Below the pieces are notes generated by a model. It did not search any database. It worked only from the letters and a program-made list of their open reading frames with translations, and was not told where the DNA came from. A stretch of 64,000 nucleotides of DNA from Corticimicrobacter populi (GTDB taxonomy: Bacteria > Pseudomonadota > Gammaproteobacteria > Burkholderiales > Burkholderiaceae_B), in assembly GCF_003123725.1 (NCBI RefSeq), contig NZ_QETA01000002.1, positions 491,335-555,334 on the forward strand, read 5' to 3'. Of the stretch, positions 1 through 8,171 are shown in pieces. Each line of letters begins with the position of its first letter. Position 1 is the stretch's first letter. A program made the translations under genes and the position numbers.

Positions 1-2270
1 CACGCGCCGCCTGCGCAGCCGTCGTCTTCGACTTCGCCGTGGACGTCTTCGGCACCATCGCGCGTGTTGTGGTAGTACAGCGTCTTGACGCCGTACTTGT
101 AGGCCTGCAGCAGATCCTTGAGCAGTTGCTTCATGGGGACGCGGCCACCTTCGAAGCGCTGCGGATCATAGTTGGTATTGGCCGAGATCGATTGATCCAC
201 GAATTTCTGCATGACGCCCACCAGCTTGAGGTAGCCGTCGTTGCTGGGAATTTTCCAGAGCAGCTCGTACTGGTCCTTGAGACGTTCGAACTCGGGGACC
301 ACCTGGCGCAGGATGCCATCCTTGGATTGCTTGACCGAGACCAGGCCCCGGGGTGGCTCGATGCCGTTGGTGGCGTTGGCGATCTGGCTGGAGGTCTCGG
401 AGGGCATCAGCGCCGTCAGCGTCGAGTTGCGCAGGCCATGGGCCAGGATATCGGCGCGCAGCGCTTCCCAGTCCAGGTGCAGCGGTTCGGTACAGATGGC
501 ATCGATATCTTTCTTGTAGGTATCGACGGGCAGCAGGCCGGCTGCGTAGGTGGTTTCGTCGAAAGCCTTGCAGGGGCCGTATTCGCGGGCAAGCTGGACC
601 GAGGCCTTGAGCAGGTAGTACTGGATGGCTTCGAAGGTGCGATGCGTCAGGCCCAGGGCCGAGCCGTCGGAATAGCGGGTGCCGTTCTTGGCCAGGTAGT
701 AGGCATAGTTGATCACGCCCACGCCGAGTGAGCGGCGCTTTTCGGTGGCGTTGAGCGCCGCCTTGACCGGATAGTCCTGGTAGTCGAGCAGGGCGTCGAG
801 CGCACGCACGATCAGGTCGGACAGGCCGTCGAGTTCATCCAGCGATTCGAGCGCGCCCAGGTTGAAGGCCGACAGCGTGCAGAGCGCGATTTCGCCTTCA
901 GCATCGTTGATGTCGTCCAGCGGTTTGGTCGGCAGGGCGATTTCCATGCACAGGTTGGACTGACGCACGGGGGCCTTGTCCGGATTGAACGGGCTGTGCG
1001 TGTTGCAGTGATCGACGTTCTGGATGTAGATACGGCCAGTGCTGGCACGTTCCTGCATCATCAGCGAGAACAGTTCGACGGCCGGCAGGCTGCGCTTGCG
1101 GATGGATGTATCCTGCTCGTACTGTTCGTACAGGCGTTCAAATTCGTCCTGATTGGCAAAGAAGGCATCGTAAAGGCCGGGCACATCATGCGGCGAAAAC
1201 AGCGTGATGTTCTGGCCCTTGATCAGGCGTTGGTACAGCAGGCGATTGATCTGCACGCCGTAGTCGAGGTGGCGGATACGGTTTTCCTCGACGCCGCGGT
1301 TGTTCTTGAGCACCAGCAGCGACTCGACTTCCAGGTGCCACAGCGGATAGAACAGGGTGGCCGCACCGCCTCGGACGCCGCCTTGAGAGCAGGACTTGAC
1401 CGCAGCCTGGAACATCTTGAAGAAAGGCAGGCAGCCGGTATGCTGTGCTTCACCCCCCCGGATTTCACTGCCGACGGCGCGTATGCGCCCGCCGTTGATG
1501 CCGATGCCGGCACGTTGCGACACATAGCGCACGATGGCGCTGGTGGTGGCATTGATGCTGTCCAGACTATCACCACACTCGATCAGGACGCACGAGCTGA
1601 ACTGGCGGGTGGGTGTGCGCACACCTGACATGATCGGCGTCGGCAGCGAGATCTTGAACTGCGATACGGCGTCGTAGAAGCGCTTGATGTAGGTCAGCCG
1701 GGTTTCTGCCGGATATTTGGCGAACAGGCACATCGCCACCAGGATGTACAGGAACTGGGGGCTTTCGTAGATGTGCTTGGTGACACGGTTCTGGACCAGA
1801 TACTTGCCCTCGAGCTGCTTGACGGCGGCATACGAGAAATTCATGTCGCGCCAGTGGTCGAGGTAGTCGTTCAGCTCATCGAACTCGGCACGGCTGTAGT
1901 CGGCCAGCAGGTGCGGATCGTATTTGCCCAGTTCGGTCAGGCGCTGGACGTGGTCGTACAGGTGCGGTGGCTCGAACTGGCCATAAGCGATCTTGCGCAG
2001 GTGGAAGATTGCCAGGCGTGCGGCCAGGTACTGATAGTCAGGCGTCTCTTCGGAAATCAGGTCGGCTGCCGACTTGATGATGGTTTCGTGGATGTCGTCG
2101 GTACGAATGCCGTCGTAGAACTGGATGTGCGACCGCAGTTCGACCTGCGAGACGGAGACATTGTTGAGATCCTTGGCGGCCCAGTCGATAACGCGATGAA
2201 TCTTGTCGAGCTCAATCGGCTCCAGACGGCCGTCGCGCTTGGTGACTTTCATCGTCTCGTATTTGGTCAT
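1..2270 (-). CDS. nrdA: Class Ia ribonucleoside-diphosphate reductase, alpha subunit (3' end cut by window edge)
   Basis: Reduces ribonucleoside diphosphates to deoxy forms with the NrdB radical subunit, in the cytoplasm. The reading frame is open from ATG at 2270 to the window edge (756 codons; E. coli NrdA has 761). An N-terminal ATP-cone (KVTKRDGRLEPIELDKI, residues about 8-24) is followed by the catalytic barrel: SSCVLIECGDS near residue 225 (first redox Cys), SNLCMEI near 439 (radical Cys and Glu) and EIALCTLSAFNLG near 462 (second redox Cys). The last codons read C-A-G-G-A and then TG-, the C-terminal CxxxxC tail that is re-reduced by thioredoxin, so only a few codons are missing. nrdB is expected just beyond the left edge. 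Probable NrdR boxes lie upstream at 2392-2433. Confidence 0.96.
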   Translation of the reverse strand, partial: MTKYETMKVTKRDGRLEPIELDKIHRVIDWAAKDLNNVSVSQVELRSHIQFYDGIRTDDIHETIIKSAADLISEETPDYQYLAARLAIFHLRKIAYGQFEPPHLYDHVQRLTELGKYDPHLLADYSRAEFDELNDYLDHWRDMNFSYAAVKQLEGKYLVQNRVTKHIYESPQFLYILVAMCLFAKYPAETRLTYIKRFYDAVSQFKISLPTPIMSGVRTPTRQFSSCVLIECGDSLDSINATTSAIVRYVSQRAGIGINGGRIRAVGSEIRGGEAQHTGCLPFFKMFQAAVKSCSQGGVRGGAATLFYPLWHLEVESLLVLKNNRGVEENRIRHLDYGVQINRLLYQRLIKGQNITLFSPHDVPGLYDAFFANQDEFERLYEQYEQDTSIRKRSLPAVELFSLMMQERASTGRIYIQNVDHCNTHSPFNPDKAPVRQSNLCMEIALPTKPLDDINDAEGEIALCTLSAFNLGALESLDELDGLSDLIVRALDALLDYQDYPVKAALNATEKRRSLGVGVINYAYYLAKNGTRYSDGSALGLTHRTFEAIQYYLLKASVQLAREYGPCKAFDETTYAAGLLPVDTYKKDIDAICTEPLHLDWEALRADILAHGLRNSTLTALMPSETSSQIANATNGIEPPRGLVSVKQSKDGILRQVVPEFERLKDQYELLWKIPSNDGYLKLVGVMQKFVDQSISANTNYDPQRFEGGRVPMKQLLKDLLQAYKYGVKTLYYHNTRDGAEDVHGEVEDDGCAGGA

Positions 2271-2627
2271 GGCAAAAACCTTTTGCTGTACGTGAATATA
2301 GAGTTGACTCTGCAAGTGCCGGGCCGGGCGCAATGCGCCGGATGGCCGGCGGGCACCTGCGGGTACTGTCTGGAATGAATCGTGGAATTAACTACATGTA
2401 GCGGCGTGCCGATAGCCTGAGCCATATATATGGTAGATATCGATCGCCTGTTGATGAGCCGGAGTGTACCCTTTTCGAGGCGATATGCGTAGTCTTGAAA
2501 ACAGTGAATTTATATGCGCCTAATTTCCGAAAAGCAGTCAGAGCGGGATGCTGCGCCACTTTTCCTGTGGACGGCGGCTGGTGGAACGCTCTGTATTAAA
2601 TGAATCTTTTTGTAAATGTGTGCGTTG
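2271..2627. other. Intergenic region between nrdA and queF; nrdA leader/promoter region
   Basis: This 357-base non-coding stretch separates the nrdA start from the queF stop, both genes reading leftward. Apart from the two palindromes at 2392-2433 I see no convincing ORF and no clear intrinsic terminator for queF. A weakly AT-rich patch at about 2590-2625 follows the queF stop in the direction of transcription. Confidence 0.6.
2390..2435 (-). promoter_or_regulatory. Candidate tandem NrdR boxes upstream of nrdA
   Basis: Two perfect palindromes, CTACATGTAG (2392-2401) and CCATATATATGG (2422-2433), have centres exactly 31 bp apart, about three helical turns. NrdR, the Zn/ATP-cone repressor of ribonucleotide reductase genes, is known to bind pairs of 16-bp AT-centred palindromes with this 31-32 bp spacing upstream of nrd operons. 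The match to the consensus core is partial, so the call rests on spacing, symmetry and position. Confidence 0.5.
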
Positions 2628-3452
2628 TTATTGCCGCGCACTGCGTACGTTCGGCGGCGCTGCGCGTGCATGGCTGGCACGCCAGGGATTGATGTCCAGG
2701 CCGCCGCGCCGGGTATAGCGTGCATATACGAACAGTTCATCGGGGCGGCAATGGCCCATGATGTCGTTGTAGATCTGCTCCACGCACAGTTCGTGGAAGC
2801 CGGTATGCAGGCGGAACGAGACGATATATCGCAGCAGGCTGGCGTGGTCGATCTGCCGACCCCGGTAGTGGATTTCCACGTGGCCCCAGTCGGGCTGGCC
2901 GGTGACAGGACAGTTCGAGCGCAGCAGTCTTGAATACAGCCGTTCCTCCAGGTGAGGGGCTTCGGGCAGGCATTGAAGCAGTGCGGGGGCCGGGTGGTAG
3001 TCGTGGATGTCGATGTCGAGCAGGTCCAGGCAGGTACCGTCGGGCTCCGCGATGCGTGCCTGTGCCAGTGTGTCCTGCAGGTGCAGCCGGATCTCGACCG
3101 GGCCGCCGGCGGCGGTGCCGAGATCCTGGCGCAGGTGACCGAGTACGGTGTCGGTGTCGGCAAAGCGGGTCTGGTTGAACGAGTTCAGGTAAAGCTTGAA
3201 TGTCTTGGATTCGATCAGGCAGGGTGTGTCGCAGGGAAAGTCGAATTCGGCCAGTGCCACGACGGGTTTGCCGCGCGCGTTGAGCCAGGACAGTTCGTAG
3301 GCATTCCAGATGTCGCCGCCATGAAAGGCCGGTGAGGCATCCAGGCCAATGCGGTGGCGTCCCTCGGCACGCGCAATTGCCTGCAGGATGTCGGGCTGGT
3401 ATTGATCGGGGTAGTGCACCGTGCGGCCCAGTGCGGACAGGTGTGTCGTCAT
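2628..3452 (-). CDS. queF: NADPH-dependent 7-cyano-7-deazaguanine (preQ0) reductase, long type
   Basis: Reduces the nitrile of preQ0 to preQ1 in queuosine biosynthesis; cytoplasmic. The 274-residue protein is the long, two-lobed QueF type. The N-lobe carries the NADPH-binding signature ESKTFKLYLNSFNQTRF (residues 81-97). The C-lobe carries LLRSNCPVTGQPDW with the nucleophilic Cys181 (forms the thioimide with preQ0) and Asp188. The start at 3452 gives MTTHLSALGRTVHYPDQY, the usual family N-terminus; an in-frame ATG further upstream (3557) would add a 35-residue tail unlike the family. No strong Shine-Dalgarno precedes 3452. Divergent from aceA across 311 bases. I see no preQ1 riboswitch. Confidence 0.94.
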   Translation of the reverse strand: MTTHLSALGRTVHYPDQYQPDILQAIARAEGRHRIGLDASPAFHGGDIWNAYELSWLNARGKPVVALAEFDFPCDTPCLIESKTFKLYLNSFNQTRFADTDTVLGHLRQDLGTAAGGPVEIRLHLQDTLAQARIAEPDGTCLDLLDIDIHDYHPAPALLQCLPEAPHLEERLYSRLLRSNCPVTGQPDWGHVEIHYRGRQIDHASLLRYIVSFRLHTGFHELCVEQIYNDIMGHCRPDELFVYARYTRRGGLDINPWRASHARAAPPNVRSARQ

Positions 3453-3763
3453 GATGTCGGAGTTGCCAGAAAGCGGGATGAAACGATTGTAGGGGATCGC
3501 TGATTTCATATGCCGGGCAGTCTGTTTCATAATATGAAAAAGCATGTTGCGCAGCAATGAAAGTCGATTTCATAGGCTGCATTTTCTTTTCATATTATGA
3601 ATTTATTTTCTTATTTTATTGATAATAAAGAATTAAATTTATTGTCTTGTATAAGATATAAGTATTTATTGCTGCGCAGCATAGGCATACACTGTTTCTC
3701 AACGGATGGCCGCAGACAGGCCCGCGTACAGATTCCCTTTCTGTCATTACTGGAGACGATGCC
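3453..3763. other. Divergent queF/aceA intergenic region, AT-rich
   Basis: This 311-base non-coding region has a strongly AT-rich core at about 3585-3670, unlike the GC-rich flanking genes. It holds the TTTCAT-type repeats described separately and a GCTGCGCAGC palindrome at 3671-3680, a partial copy of which (GTTGCGCAGC) lies at 3546-3555. aceA has the Shine-Dalgarno TGGAGAC before its ATG. Promoters for both genes should lie here, but I cannot place a clear sigma-70 pair. Confidence 0.55.
3526..3601. promoter_or_regulatory. Inverted-repeat pair in the queF/aceA divergent region (possible operator)
   Basis: TTCATAATATGAAAA at 3526-3540 and its exact reverse complement TTTTCATATTATGAA at 3587-3601 form a 15-bp inverted repeat with 46 bp between the arms. 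Each arm is itself nearly palindromic (TTTCATA/TATGAAA). Two more ATTTCATA elements occur nearby, at about 3513-3520 and 3567-3573. The cluster sits about 160-240 bp upstream of the aceA start and just upstream of queF, so it could be a multi-site operator. The binding protein is unknown. Confidence 0.45.
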
Positions 3764-5077
3764 ATGAGCAATACCCGAGAAACCGAAATCCGCAATCTGC
3801 AGAAGAAGTGGGCCGAGGATCCCCGCTGGCAGGGTATCAAGCGCGGCTACGGTGCCGAGGAGGTGATCCGCCTGCGTGGTTCGCTGCACATCGAGCACAC
3901 GCTGGCCCGTCGTGGAGCCGAAAAACTCTGGAAACTGCTGCATACCGAACCCTTCATCAATTCGCTGGGGGCGCTGACCGGCAACCAGGCCATGCAGCAG
4001 GTCAAGGCGGGTCTCAAGGCCATCTACCTGTCGGGCTGGCAGGTGGCAGGCGATGCCAATCTGGCGGGCGAGATGTACCCCGACCAGTCGCTCTATCCTG
4101 CCAACTCGGTGCCTCAGGTGGTGCGTCGCATCAACAATACCTTGCAGCGTGCCGACCAGATCCAGTGGTCGGAAGGGCGCAATCCCGGCGATGAGGGCTA
4201 TCTCGATTTCTTCGCACCTATCGTGGCCGACGCCGAGGCAGGTTTCGGTGGCGTGCTCAATGCCTATGAACTGATGAAAGCCATGATCGAGGCGGGTGCC
4301 TCGGGGGTGCATTTCGAGGATCAGTTAGCTTCGGTCAAGAAGTGTGGTCACATGGGCGGCAAGGTGCTGGTGCCGACTCGCGAGGCGGTGTCAAAGCTGA
4401 TCGCCGCGCGTCTGGCTGCCGATGTGCTGGATGTGCCCACCTTGCTGCTGGCGCGTACCGACGCGGATGCGGCCGACCTTGTGACCAGTGATGTGGATGA
4501 AAATGATCAGCCTTTCCTGACTGGCGAGCGGACAGTGGAAGGTTTCCATCGGACCCGCGCGGGGATCGAACAGGCGATTTCTCGGGGGCTGGCGTATGCG
4601 CCCTATGCCGATCTGATCTGGTGCGAAACCGCTACGCCCAATCTGGAGTATGCCCGCCAGTTTGCCGACGCCATTCATCGCCAGTTCCCGGGCAAGCTCC
4701 TGGCCTACAACTGCTCGCCGTCATTCAACTGGAAGAAGAACCTCGACGATGCCACCATCGCCAAGTTCCAGCGCGAACTGGGGGTCATGGGTTATAAGTA
4801 CCAGTTCATCACGCTGGCTGGCTTTCATGCGCTCAACTATGGCATGTTCGATCTGGCACACGGCTATGCACGCCGCCAGATGAGCGCCTTTGTCGAACTG
4901 CAGCAGAAGGAGTTCGATGCAGCCGAGCGCGGCTTTACCGCCGTCAAGCATCAGCGCGAAGTCGGGACCGGCTATTTTGACGTCGTGACCCAGACGATCG
5001 AGGGTGGGCGCTCGTCGACCACGGCACTGACCGGTTCGACAGAAGAGGCTCAGTTCGAGGCTGCGGCCGTCGCCTGA
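3764..5077 (+). CDS. aceA: Isocitrate lyase
   Basis: Splits isocitrate into succinate and glyoxylate, the first glyoxylate-shunt step, needed for growth on acetate or fatty acids; cytoplasmic. The 437-residue protein matches the short bacterial class. The catalytic loop KKCGHMGGK has nucleophilic Cys194. Other family motifs are [10 protein letters not shown] (about 90-99), FEDQ (about 184-187), the metal-binding RTDAD region, [10 protein letters not shown] and the C-terminal TEEAQF. ATG at 3764 follows TGGAGACGATGCC. No malate synthase gene is adjacent. The long beta-oxidation cluster at 50-63.6 kb gives this enzyme an obvious acetyl-CoA source. An intrinsic terminator follows at 5157. Confidence 0.97.
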   Translation: MSNTRETEIRNLQKKWAEDPRWQGIKRGYGAEEVIRLRGSLHIEHTLARRGAEKLWKLLHTEPFINSLGALTGNQAMQQVKAGLKAIYLSGWQVAGDANLAGEMYPDQSLYPANSVPQVVRRINNTLQRADQIQWSEGRNPGDEGYLDFFAPIVADAEAGFGGVLNAYELMKAMIEAGASGVHFEDQLASVKKCGHMGGKVLVPTREAVSKLIAARLAADVLDVPTLLLARTDADAADLVTSDVDENDQPFLTGERTVEGFHRTRAGIEQAISRGLAYAPYADLIWCETATPNLEYARQFADAIHRQFPGKLLAYNCSPSFNWKKNLDDATIAKFQRELGVMGYKYQFITLAGFHALNYGMFDLAHGYARRQMSAFVELQQKEFDAAERGFTAVKHQREVGTGYFDVVTQTIEGGRSSTTALTGSTEEAQFEAAAVA

Positions 5078-5156
5078 TGGCACAGCCCTTGCGGTAGAGC
5101 GTAGTCGGTTTGTCCAGGTGCTGTCCGTCATCCAGGCGGGGCATGGCACATATGGA

Positions 5157-5189
5157 ACCACCCGTCCCAGGACGGGTGGTTTTTTGCTT
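5157..5189 (+). terminator. Intrinsic terminator after aceA
   Basis: The hairpin ACCACCCGTC / GACGGGTGGT (arms 5158-5167 and 5171-5180, short loop) runs directly into a T-rich tract, about 80 bases after the aceA stop. Confidence 0.85.
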
Positions 5190-5205
5190 TTGTAGCTCAA
5201 GTGTA

Positions 5206-5235
5206 TTGATGCGTGTCAATCTTGAGATGCATCAA
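5206..5235 (+). promoter_or_regulatory. Tandem FNR-type boxes before the ccoI-like gene
   Basis: TTGATGCGTGTCAA (5206-5219) and TTGAGATGCATCAA (5222-5235) each match the FNR/ANR consensus TTGAT-N4-ATCAA with a single mismatch. Their centres are 16 bp apart, ending 25 bp before the ATG at 5261. FNR is encoded nearby (13046-13771), and cbb3 clusters are classic FNR targets. With the second site so close to the start codon, one of the two may act as a repressor or be non-functional. Confidence 0.65.
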
Positions 5236-5260
5236 ATCGGCAGGGCGGCATTGATTTATC

Positions 5261-6274
5261 ATGCTCATCATGAGTTCTGCACCCAATTCTTCCGAGCCGG
5301 AAGCGGTCGCTCCAAGGGCGTCCTTTCTCGAGGGCCTGTTCAAGGCAGGGGAGCGCCTGTCCCCTGAATCCCGTATTGAGCGGCGGCGCATGCTGGCCAA
5401 GCTGGGACTGGCCTGGTTGATGATGATGCAGGTCAGTACGCTGGCCCTGCCCGGCTACCTGCGCAGCAGCTCGATGGCCGAAGATACCTTGATCACGCTG
5501 GACTGGGCGATCTATCTGATGAACTGGGCCAGCCTGGTCATGACGCTGCCCGTTGTTCTCTATTCGGCCTTGCCGATCTGGCGTGGCGCGTTGGCTGCGT
5601 TGCGCGAGGGTCGGATGGGTATGGACGTGCCGGTGGCGCTGGGGATCGTGGCGGCTTTTTTTCCGAGTGCCTACGCCACCTGGACGCAGAATGGCCATGT
5701 CTATTTTGACTCTGTGGTCATGTTTGTTTCGTTCCTGCTGACGGCCCGCTATCTTGAATTGGCTGCCCGACAATCGTGTGAAGGCTTGCGTCTGCCGGAT
5801 GATATCCAGGTGCGTCGTCGCATGGAGGCGCAGGCGGATCGCATTGCGGGTCTCTTCGTCACGTTGCAGATCAGCATTACCCTGGTGGTTGCGCTGGTCT
5901 GGTGGCGACTGGATCCAGCGCAGGTGCTGCCGATCAGTGTTGCACTGCTGGTCATGAGTTGTCCCTGCGCCCTGGCGATGGCGGTTCCGACCGCCATGGC
6001 TGCCGGTGATGCGACAGTTGCCCGTATGGGTGGCCTGGGGGAAAGCCAGTTGCAGGCTTACTATGCACAAGTGCGCCGTGTGGCCAACCAGAATCTCTAT
6101 GGCTCGCTCGCATGGCATCTGCTGGCATTGCCACTGGCAGCCATGGGCTGGGTAGCTCCCTGGCTGGCGGCGCTGAGCATGCTGCTTTCGTCTCTTGCCG
6201 TGGTAATCAATGCCTGGCGCTTGAGCTGGCGCTCGCAGACGGCGACACTGGATACCATCAAGGCCATGGCCTGA
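5261..6274 (+). CDS. Truncated CcoI/CopA-like copper P-type ATPase: membrane domain only
   Basis: The 337-residue membrane protein aligns by eye with CcoI-type P1B ATPases in the transmembrane parts only. Residues 100-170 hold the segment with MDVPVALG and YFDSVVMF...LTARYLE. Residues 195-245 hold the metal-channel helix with SCPCAL (CPC at 234-236). Residues 272-322 match the last helix pair (QNLYGSLAW...PWLAALSM...INAWRL). Only about 20 residues replace the actuator domain, and about 10 replace the entire phosphorylation/nucleotide domain: no DKTGT, no TGE, no GDGxND. The N-terminal metal-binding domain is also absent. It cannot hydrolyse ATP by the usual mechanism. It sits where ccoI normally does, 122 bases before ccoS, behind FNR-type boxes. 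It could act as a passive copper channel, an assembly scaffold, or be a decaying relic. An ATG at 5270 is an alternative start. Confidence 0.8.
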   Translation: MLIMSSAPNSSEPEAVAPRASFLEGLFKAGERLSPESRIERRRMLAKLGLAWLMMMQVSTLALPGYLRSSSMAEDTLITLDWAIYLMNWASLVMTLPVVLYSALPIWRGALAALREGRMGMDVPVALGIVAAFFPSAYATWTQNGHVYFDSVVMFVSFLLTARYLELAARQSCEGLRLPDDIQVRRRMEAQADRIAGLFVTLQISITLVVALVWWRLDPAQVLPISVALLVMSCPCALAMAVPTAMAAGDATVARMGGLGESQLQAYYAQVRRVANQNLYGSLAWHLLALPLAAMGWVAPWLAALSMLLSSLAVVINAWRLSWRSQTATLDTIKAMA

Positions 6275-6396
6275 TGCCAAGTGTGGGGCTATGCATGTGC
6301 TATTCTTTACGTCCATTTCATGTGCAAGGCATGAACAGGCAAGCGGTATTTTGTGACAAAAAACAACGCGTTGGTTGTGTGAAATAGGGGAGCGCG

Positions 6397-6585
6397 ATGG
6401 AAATTCTGTACTTGCTGCTACCCATTTCCATGGGGTTCGTGCTGTTGATCGGCGGGGCGCTCTGGTGGGCGATCTTCTCTGGTCAGTTCGAAGGAACCGA
6501 TAAAGCCGCTCAATCCGTCCTGCTGGACGATGACAAGCCATCCAATACGTCCAACGAGTCTCCGGAGCAGACTGAAGGGCGTTGA
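6397..6585 (+). CDS. ccoS: Cbb3-type cytochrome oxidase assembly protein CcoS
   Basis: A 62-residue single-helix membrane protein with the CcoS layout: MEILYLLLPISMGFVLLIGGALWWAIFSGQF, then a polar acidic tail. CcoS is needed for maturation of cbb3 oxidase (cofactor insertion in Rhodobacter). ATG at 6397 follows TAGGGGAGCGCG. It lies between the ccoI-like gene and ccoN, as in many Proteobacteria. Its TGA stop overlaps the FNR-type box that probably drives ccoN. Confidence 0.9.
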   Translation: MEILYLLLPISMGFVLLIGGALWWAIFSGQFEGTDKAAQSVLLDDDKPSNTSNESPEQTEGR

Positions 6586-6595
6586 TATAGGTCAA
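6582..6595 (+). promoter_or_regulatory. FNR-type box upstream of ccoN
   Basis: TTGATATAGGTCAA matches TTGAT-N4-ATCAA with one mismatch. It overlaps the ccoS stop codon and lies about 75 bp before the ccoN ATG. A class II FNR promoter (box centred near -41) would then start transcription near 6630, just ahead of the ccoN Shine-Dalgarno AGGGGAT. Confidence 0.7.
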
Positions 6596-6662
6596 CACAA
6601 TAGCGGATGCTTATAGGCAAAATAGCATCCGTAAATTTGTGTTCCTTAATAGGGGATGGACC

Positions 6663-8159
6663 ATGAGTGATCGCGCGGTAAGCGCAAATATTGCGGATAC
6701 CTTTAATTACAAGGTAGTCCGGCAATTTGCCATCATGACGGTGGTGTGGGCGGTTGTAGGTTTGCTTGTGGGGGTCATTATTGCCGCCCAGCTGATCTGG
6801 CCTGCACTCAACTTCGATACGCCCTGGCTGACCTATGGTCGTCTGCGGCCGCTGCATACCAATGCAGTGATTTTTGCATTCGGCGGCAGCGCACTGTTCG
6901 CAACGTCGTATTACGTGGTGCAGCGCACCTGTCAGGCGCGGCTGTTCTGCGACAAGCTGGCCGCCTTCACTTTCTGGGGCTGGCAAGCCGTGATCGTGGC
7001 AGCCGCCATTTCCCTGCCCATGGGTTACACCAGCAGCAAGGAATACGCTGAACTCGAATGGCCCATCGACATTCTGATCACGCTGGTCTGGGTGGCCTAT
7101 GCGATCGTGTTTTTCGGCACCATCGTCAAGCGCAAGGCGCGCCACATCTATGTGGCCAACTGGTTCTATGGTTCGTTCATCCTGACCATTGCAATTCTGC
7201 ACATCTTCAACAACCTGGAAGTGCCCTGGGGCTGGTTCAAGTCCTACTCGGCCTATCCCGGCGTGCAGGATGCCATGGTGCAGTGGTGGTACGGCCACAA
7301 TGCCGTGGGCTTTTTCCTGACCACCGCGTTCCTGGGCATGATGTACTACTTCGTGCCGAAGCAGGCTGATCGTCCGATCTATTCGTATCGCCTTTCCATC
7401 GTCCACTTCTGGGCGCTGGCCTTCACCTATATGTGGGCGGGCCCGCACCATCTGCATTACACCTCGCTGCCTGACTGGGTGCAGTCGCTAGGCATGGTGT
7501 TCTCACTGATCCTGCTGGCTCCCTCCTGGGGCGGGATGATCAACGGCATCATGACGCTGTCCGGCGCATGGCACAAGCTGCGCACCGACCCGATCCTCAA
7601 GTTCCTGGTGGTGTCACTGTCCTTCTACGGTATGTCGACCTTCGAAGGTTCGATGATGTCGATCCGCACGGTCAATGCACTGTCGCACTATACCGACTGG
7701 ACCATTGGCCACGTGCACTCCGGTGCCCTGGGCTGGGTGGCAATGATCAGCTTCGGTTCGCTCTACTATGTGATTCCGCGCATGTTCGGTCGTGAAAAGA
7801 TGTACAGCACTTCGCTGATCGAGCTGCACTTCTGGGTTGCGACCATTGGTATCGTGCTCTACATCGCTGCAATGTGGATTGCCGGTGTGATGCAGGGTCT
7901 GATGTGGCGTGCCACGGAGCCTGACGGTACGTTGACCTACACCTTCGTCGAAGGCGTGAAGGCGACCTATCCGTTCTACCTGATCCGTCTGATGGGTGGT
8001 GTGCTGTTCCTGGTGGGAGCCCTGGTCATGGCCTGGAATACCTTCAAGACTGCAATGGCTGGCGAGGCTGTCAACAATCCTGTGATCCCGGAGAGCCTGG
8101 CTGATCACTCGAAGGCACAGCCGGCGGCACCCGCTTCTGTCGCGACAGCTCAAGTTTGA
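6663..8159 (+). CDS. ccoN: Cbb3-type cytochrome c oxidase subunit I
   Basis: Catalytic, heme b and heme b3-CuB subunit of the high-affinity cbb3 oxidase in the inner membrane. The 498-residue protein has about 12 helices. Visible family motifs are [14 protein letters not shown] (low-spin heme His), [26 protein letters not shown] (CuB/Tyr helix), [17 protein letters not shown] (CuB His pair), and [15 protein letters not shown] (heme b3/b ligands). ATG at 6663 follows TAGGGGATGGACC; an upstream GTG at 6639 would only add eight residues over the Shine-Dalgarno. First gene of ccoNOQP. Confidence 0.97.
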   Translation: MSDRAVSANIADTFNYKVVRQFAIMTVVWAVVGLLVGVIIAAQLIWPALNFDTPWLTYGRLRPLHTNAVIFAFGGSALFATSYYVVQRTCQARLFCDKLAAFTFWGWQAVIVAAAISLPMGYTSSKEYAELEWPIDILITLVWVAYAIVFFGTIVKRKARHIYVANWFYGSFILTIAILHIFNNLEVPWGWFKSYSAYPGVQDAMVQWWYGHNAVGFFLTTAFLGMMYYFVPKQADRPIYSYRLSIVHFWALAFTYMWAGPHHLHYTSLPDWVQSLGMVFSLILLAPSWGGMINGIMTLSGAWHKLRTDPILKFLVVSLSFYGMSTFEGSMMSIRTVNALSHYTDWTIGHVHSGALGWVAMISFGSLYYVIPRMFGREKMYSTSLIELHFWVATIGIVLYIAAMWIAGVMQGLMWRATEPDGTLTYTFVEGVKATYPFYLIRLMGGVLFLVGALVMAWNTFKTAMAGEAVNNPVIPESLADHSKAQPAAPASVATAQV

Positions 8160-8171
8160 GGAAGAAAGGTC

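Noticed and set aside
3453..3763. preQ1 riboswitch upstream of queF
   Set aside because: The leader is AT-rich, but I cannot find the short pseudoknot aptamer, and the TTTCAT repeats look like protein sites.
5078..5156. Possible short peptide gene after aceA
   Set aside because: Only short frames without a ribosome binding site precede the terminator.
5216..6598. Minus-strand frame of about 460 codons over the ccoI-like gene
   Set aside because: Considered because the sense gene is odd, but its product is low-complexity Arg/His/Gln-rich, whereas the sense frame shows ordered membrane helices and the CPC motif.
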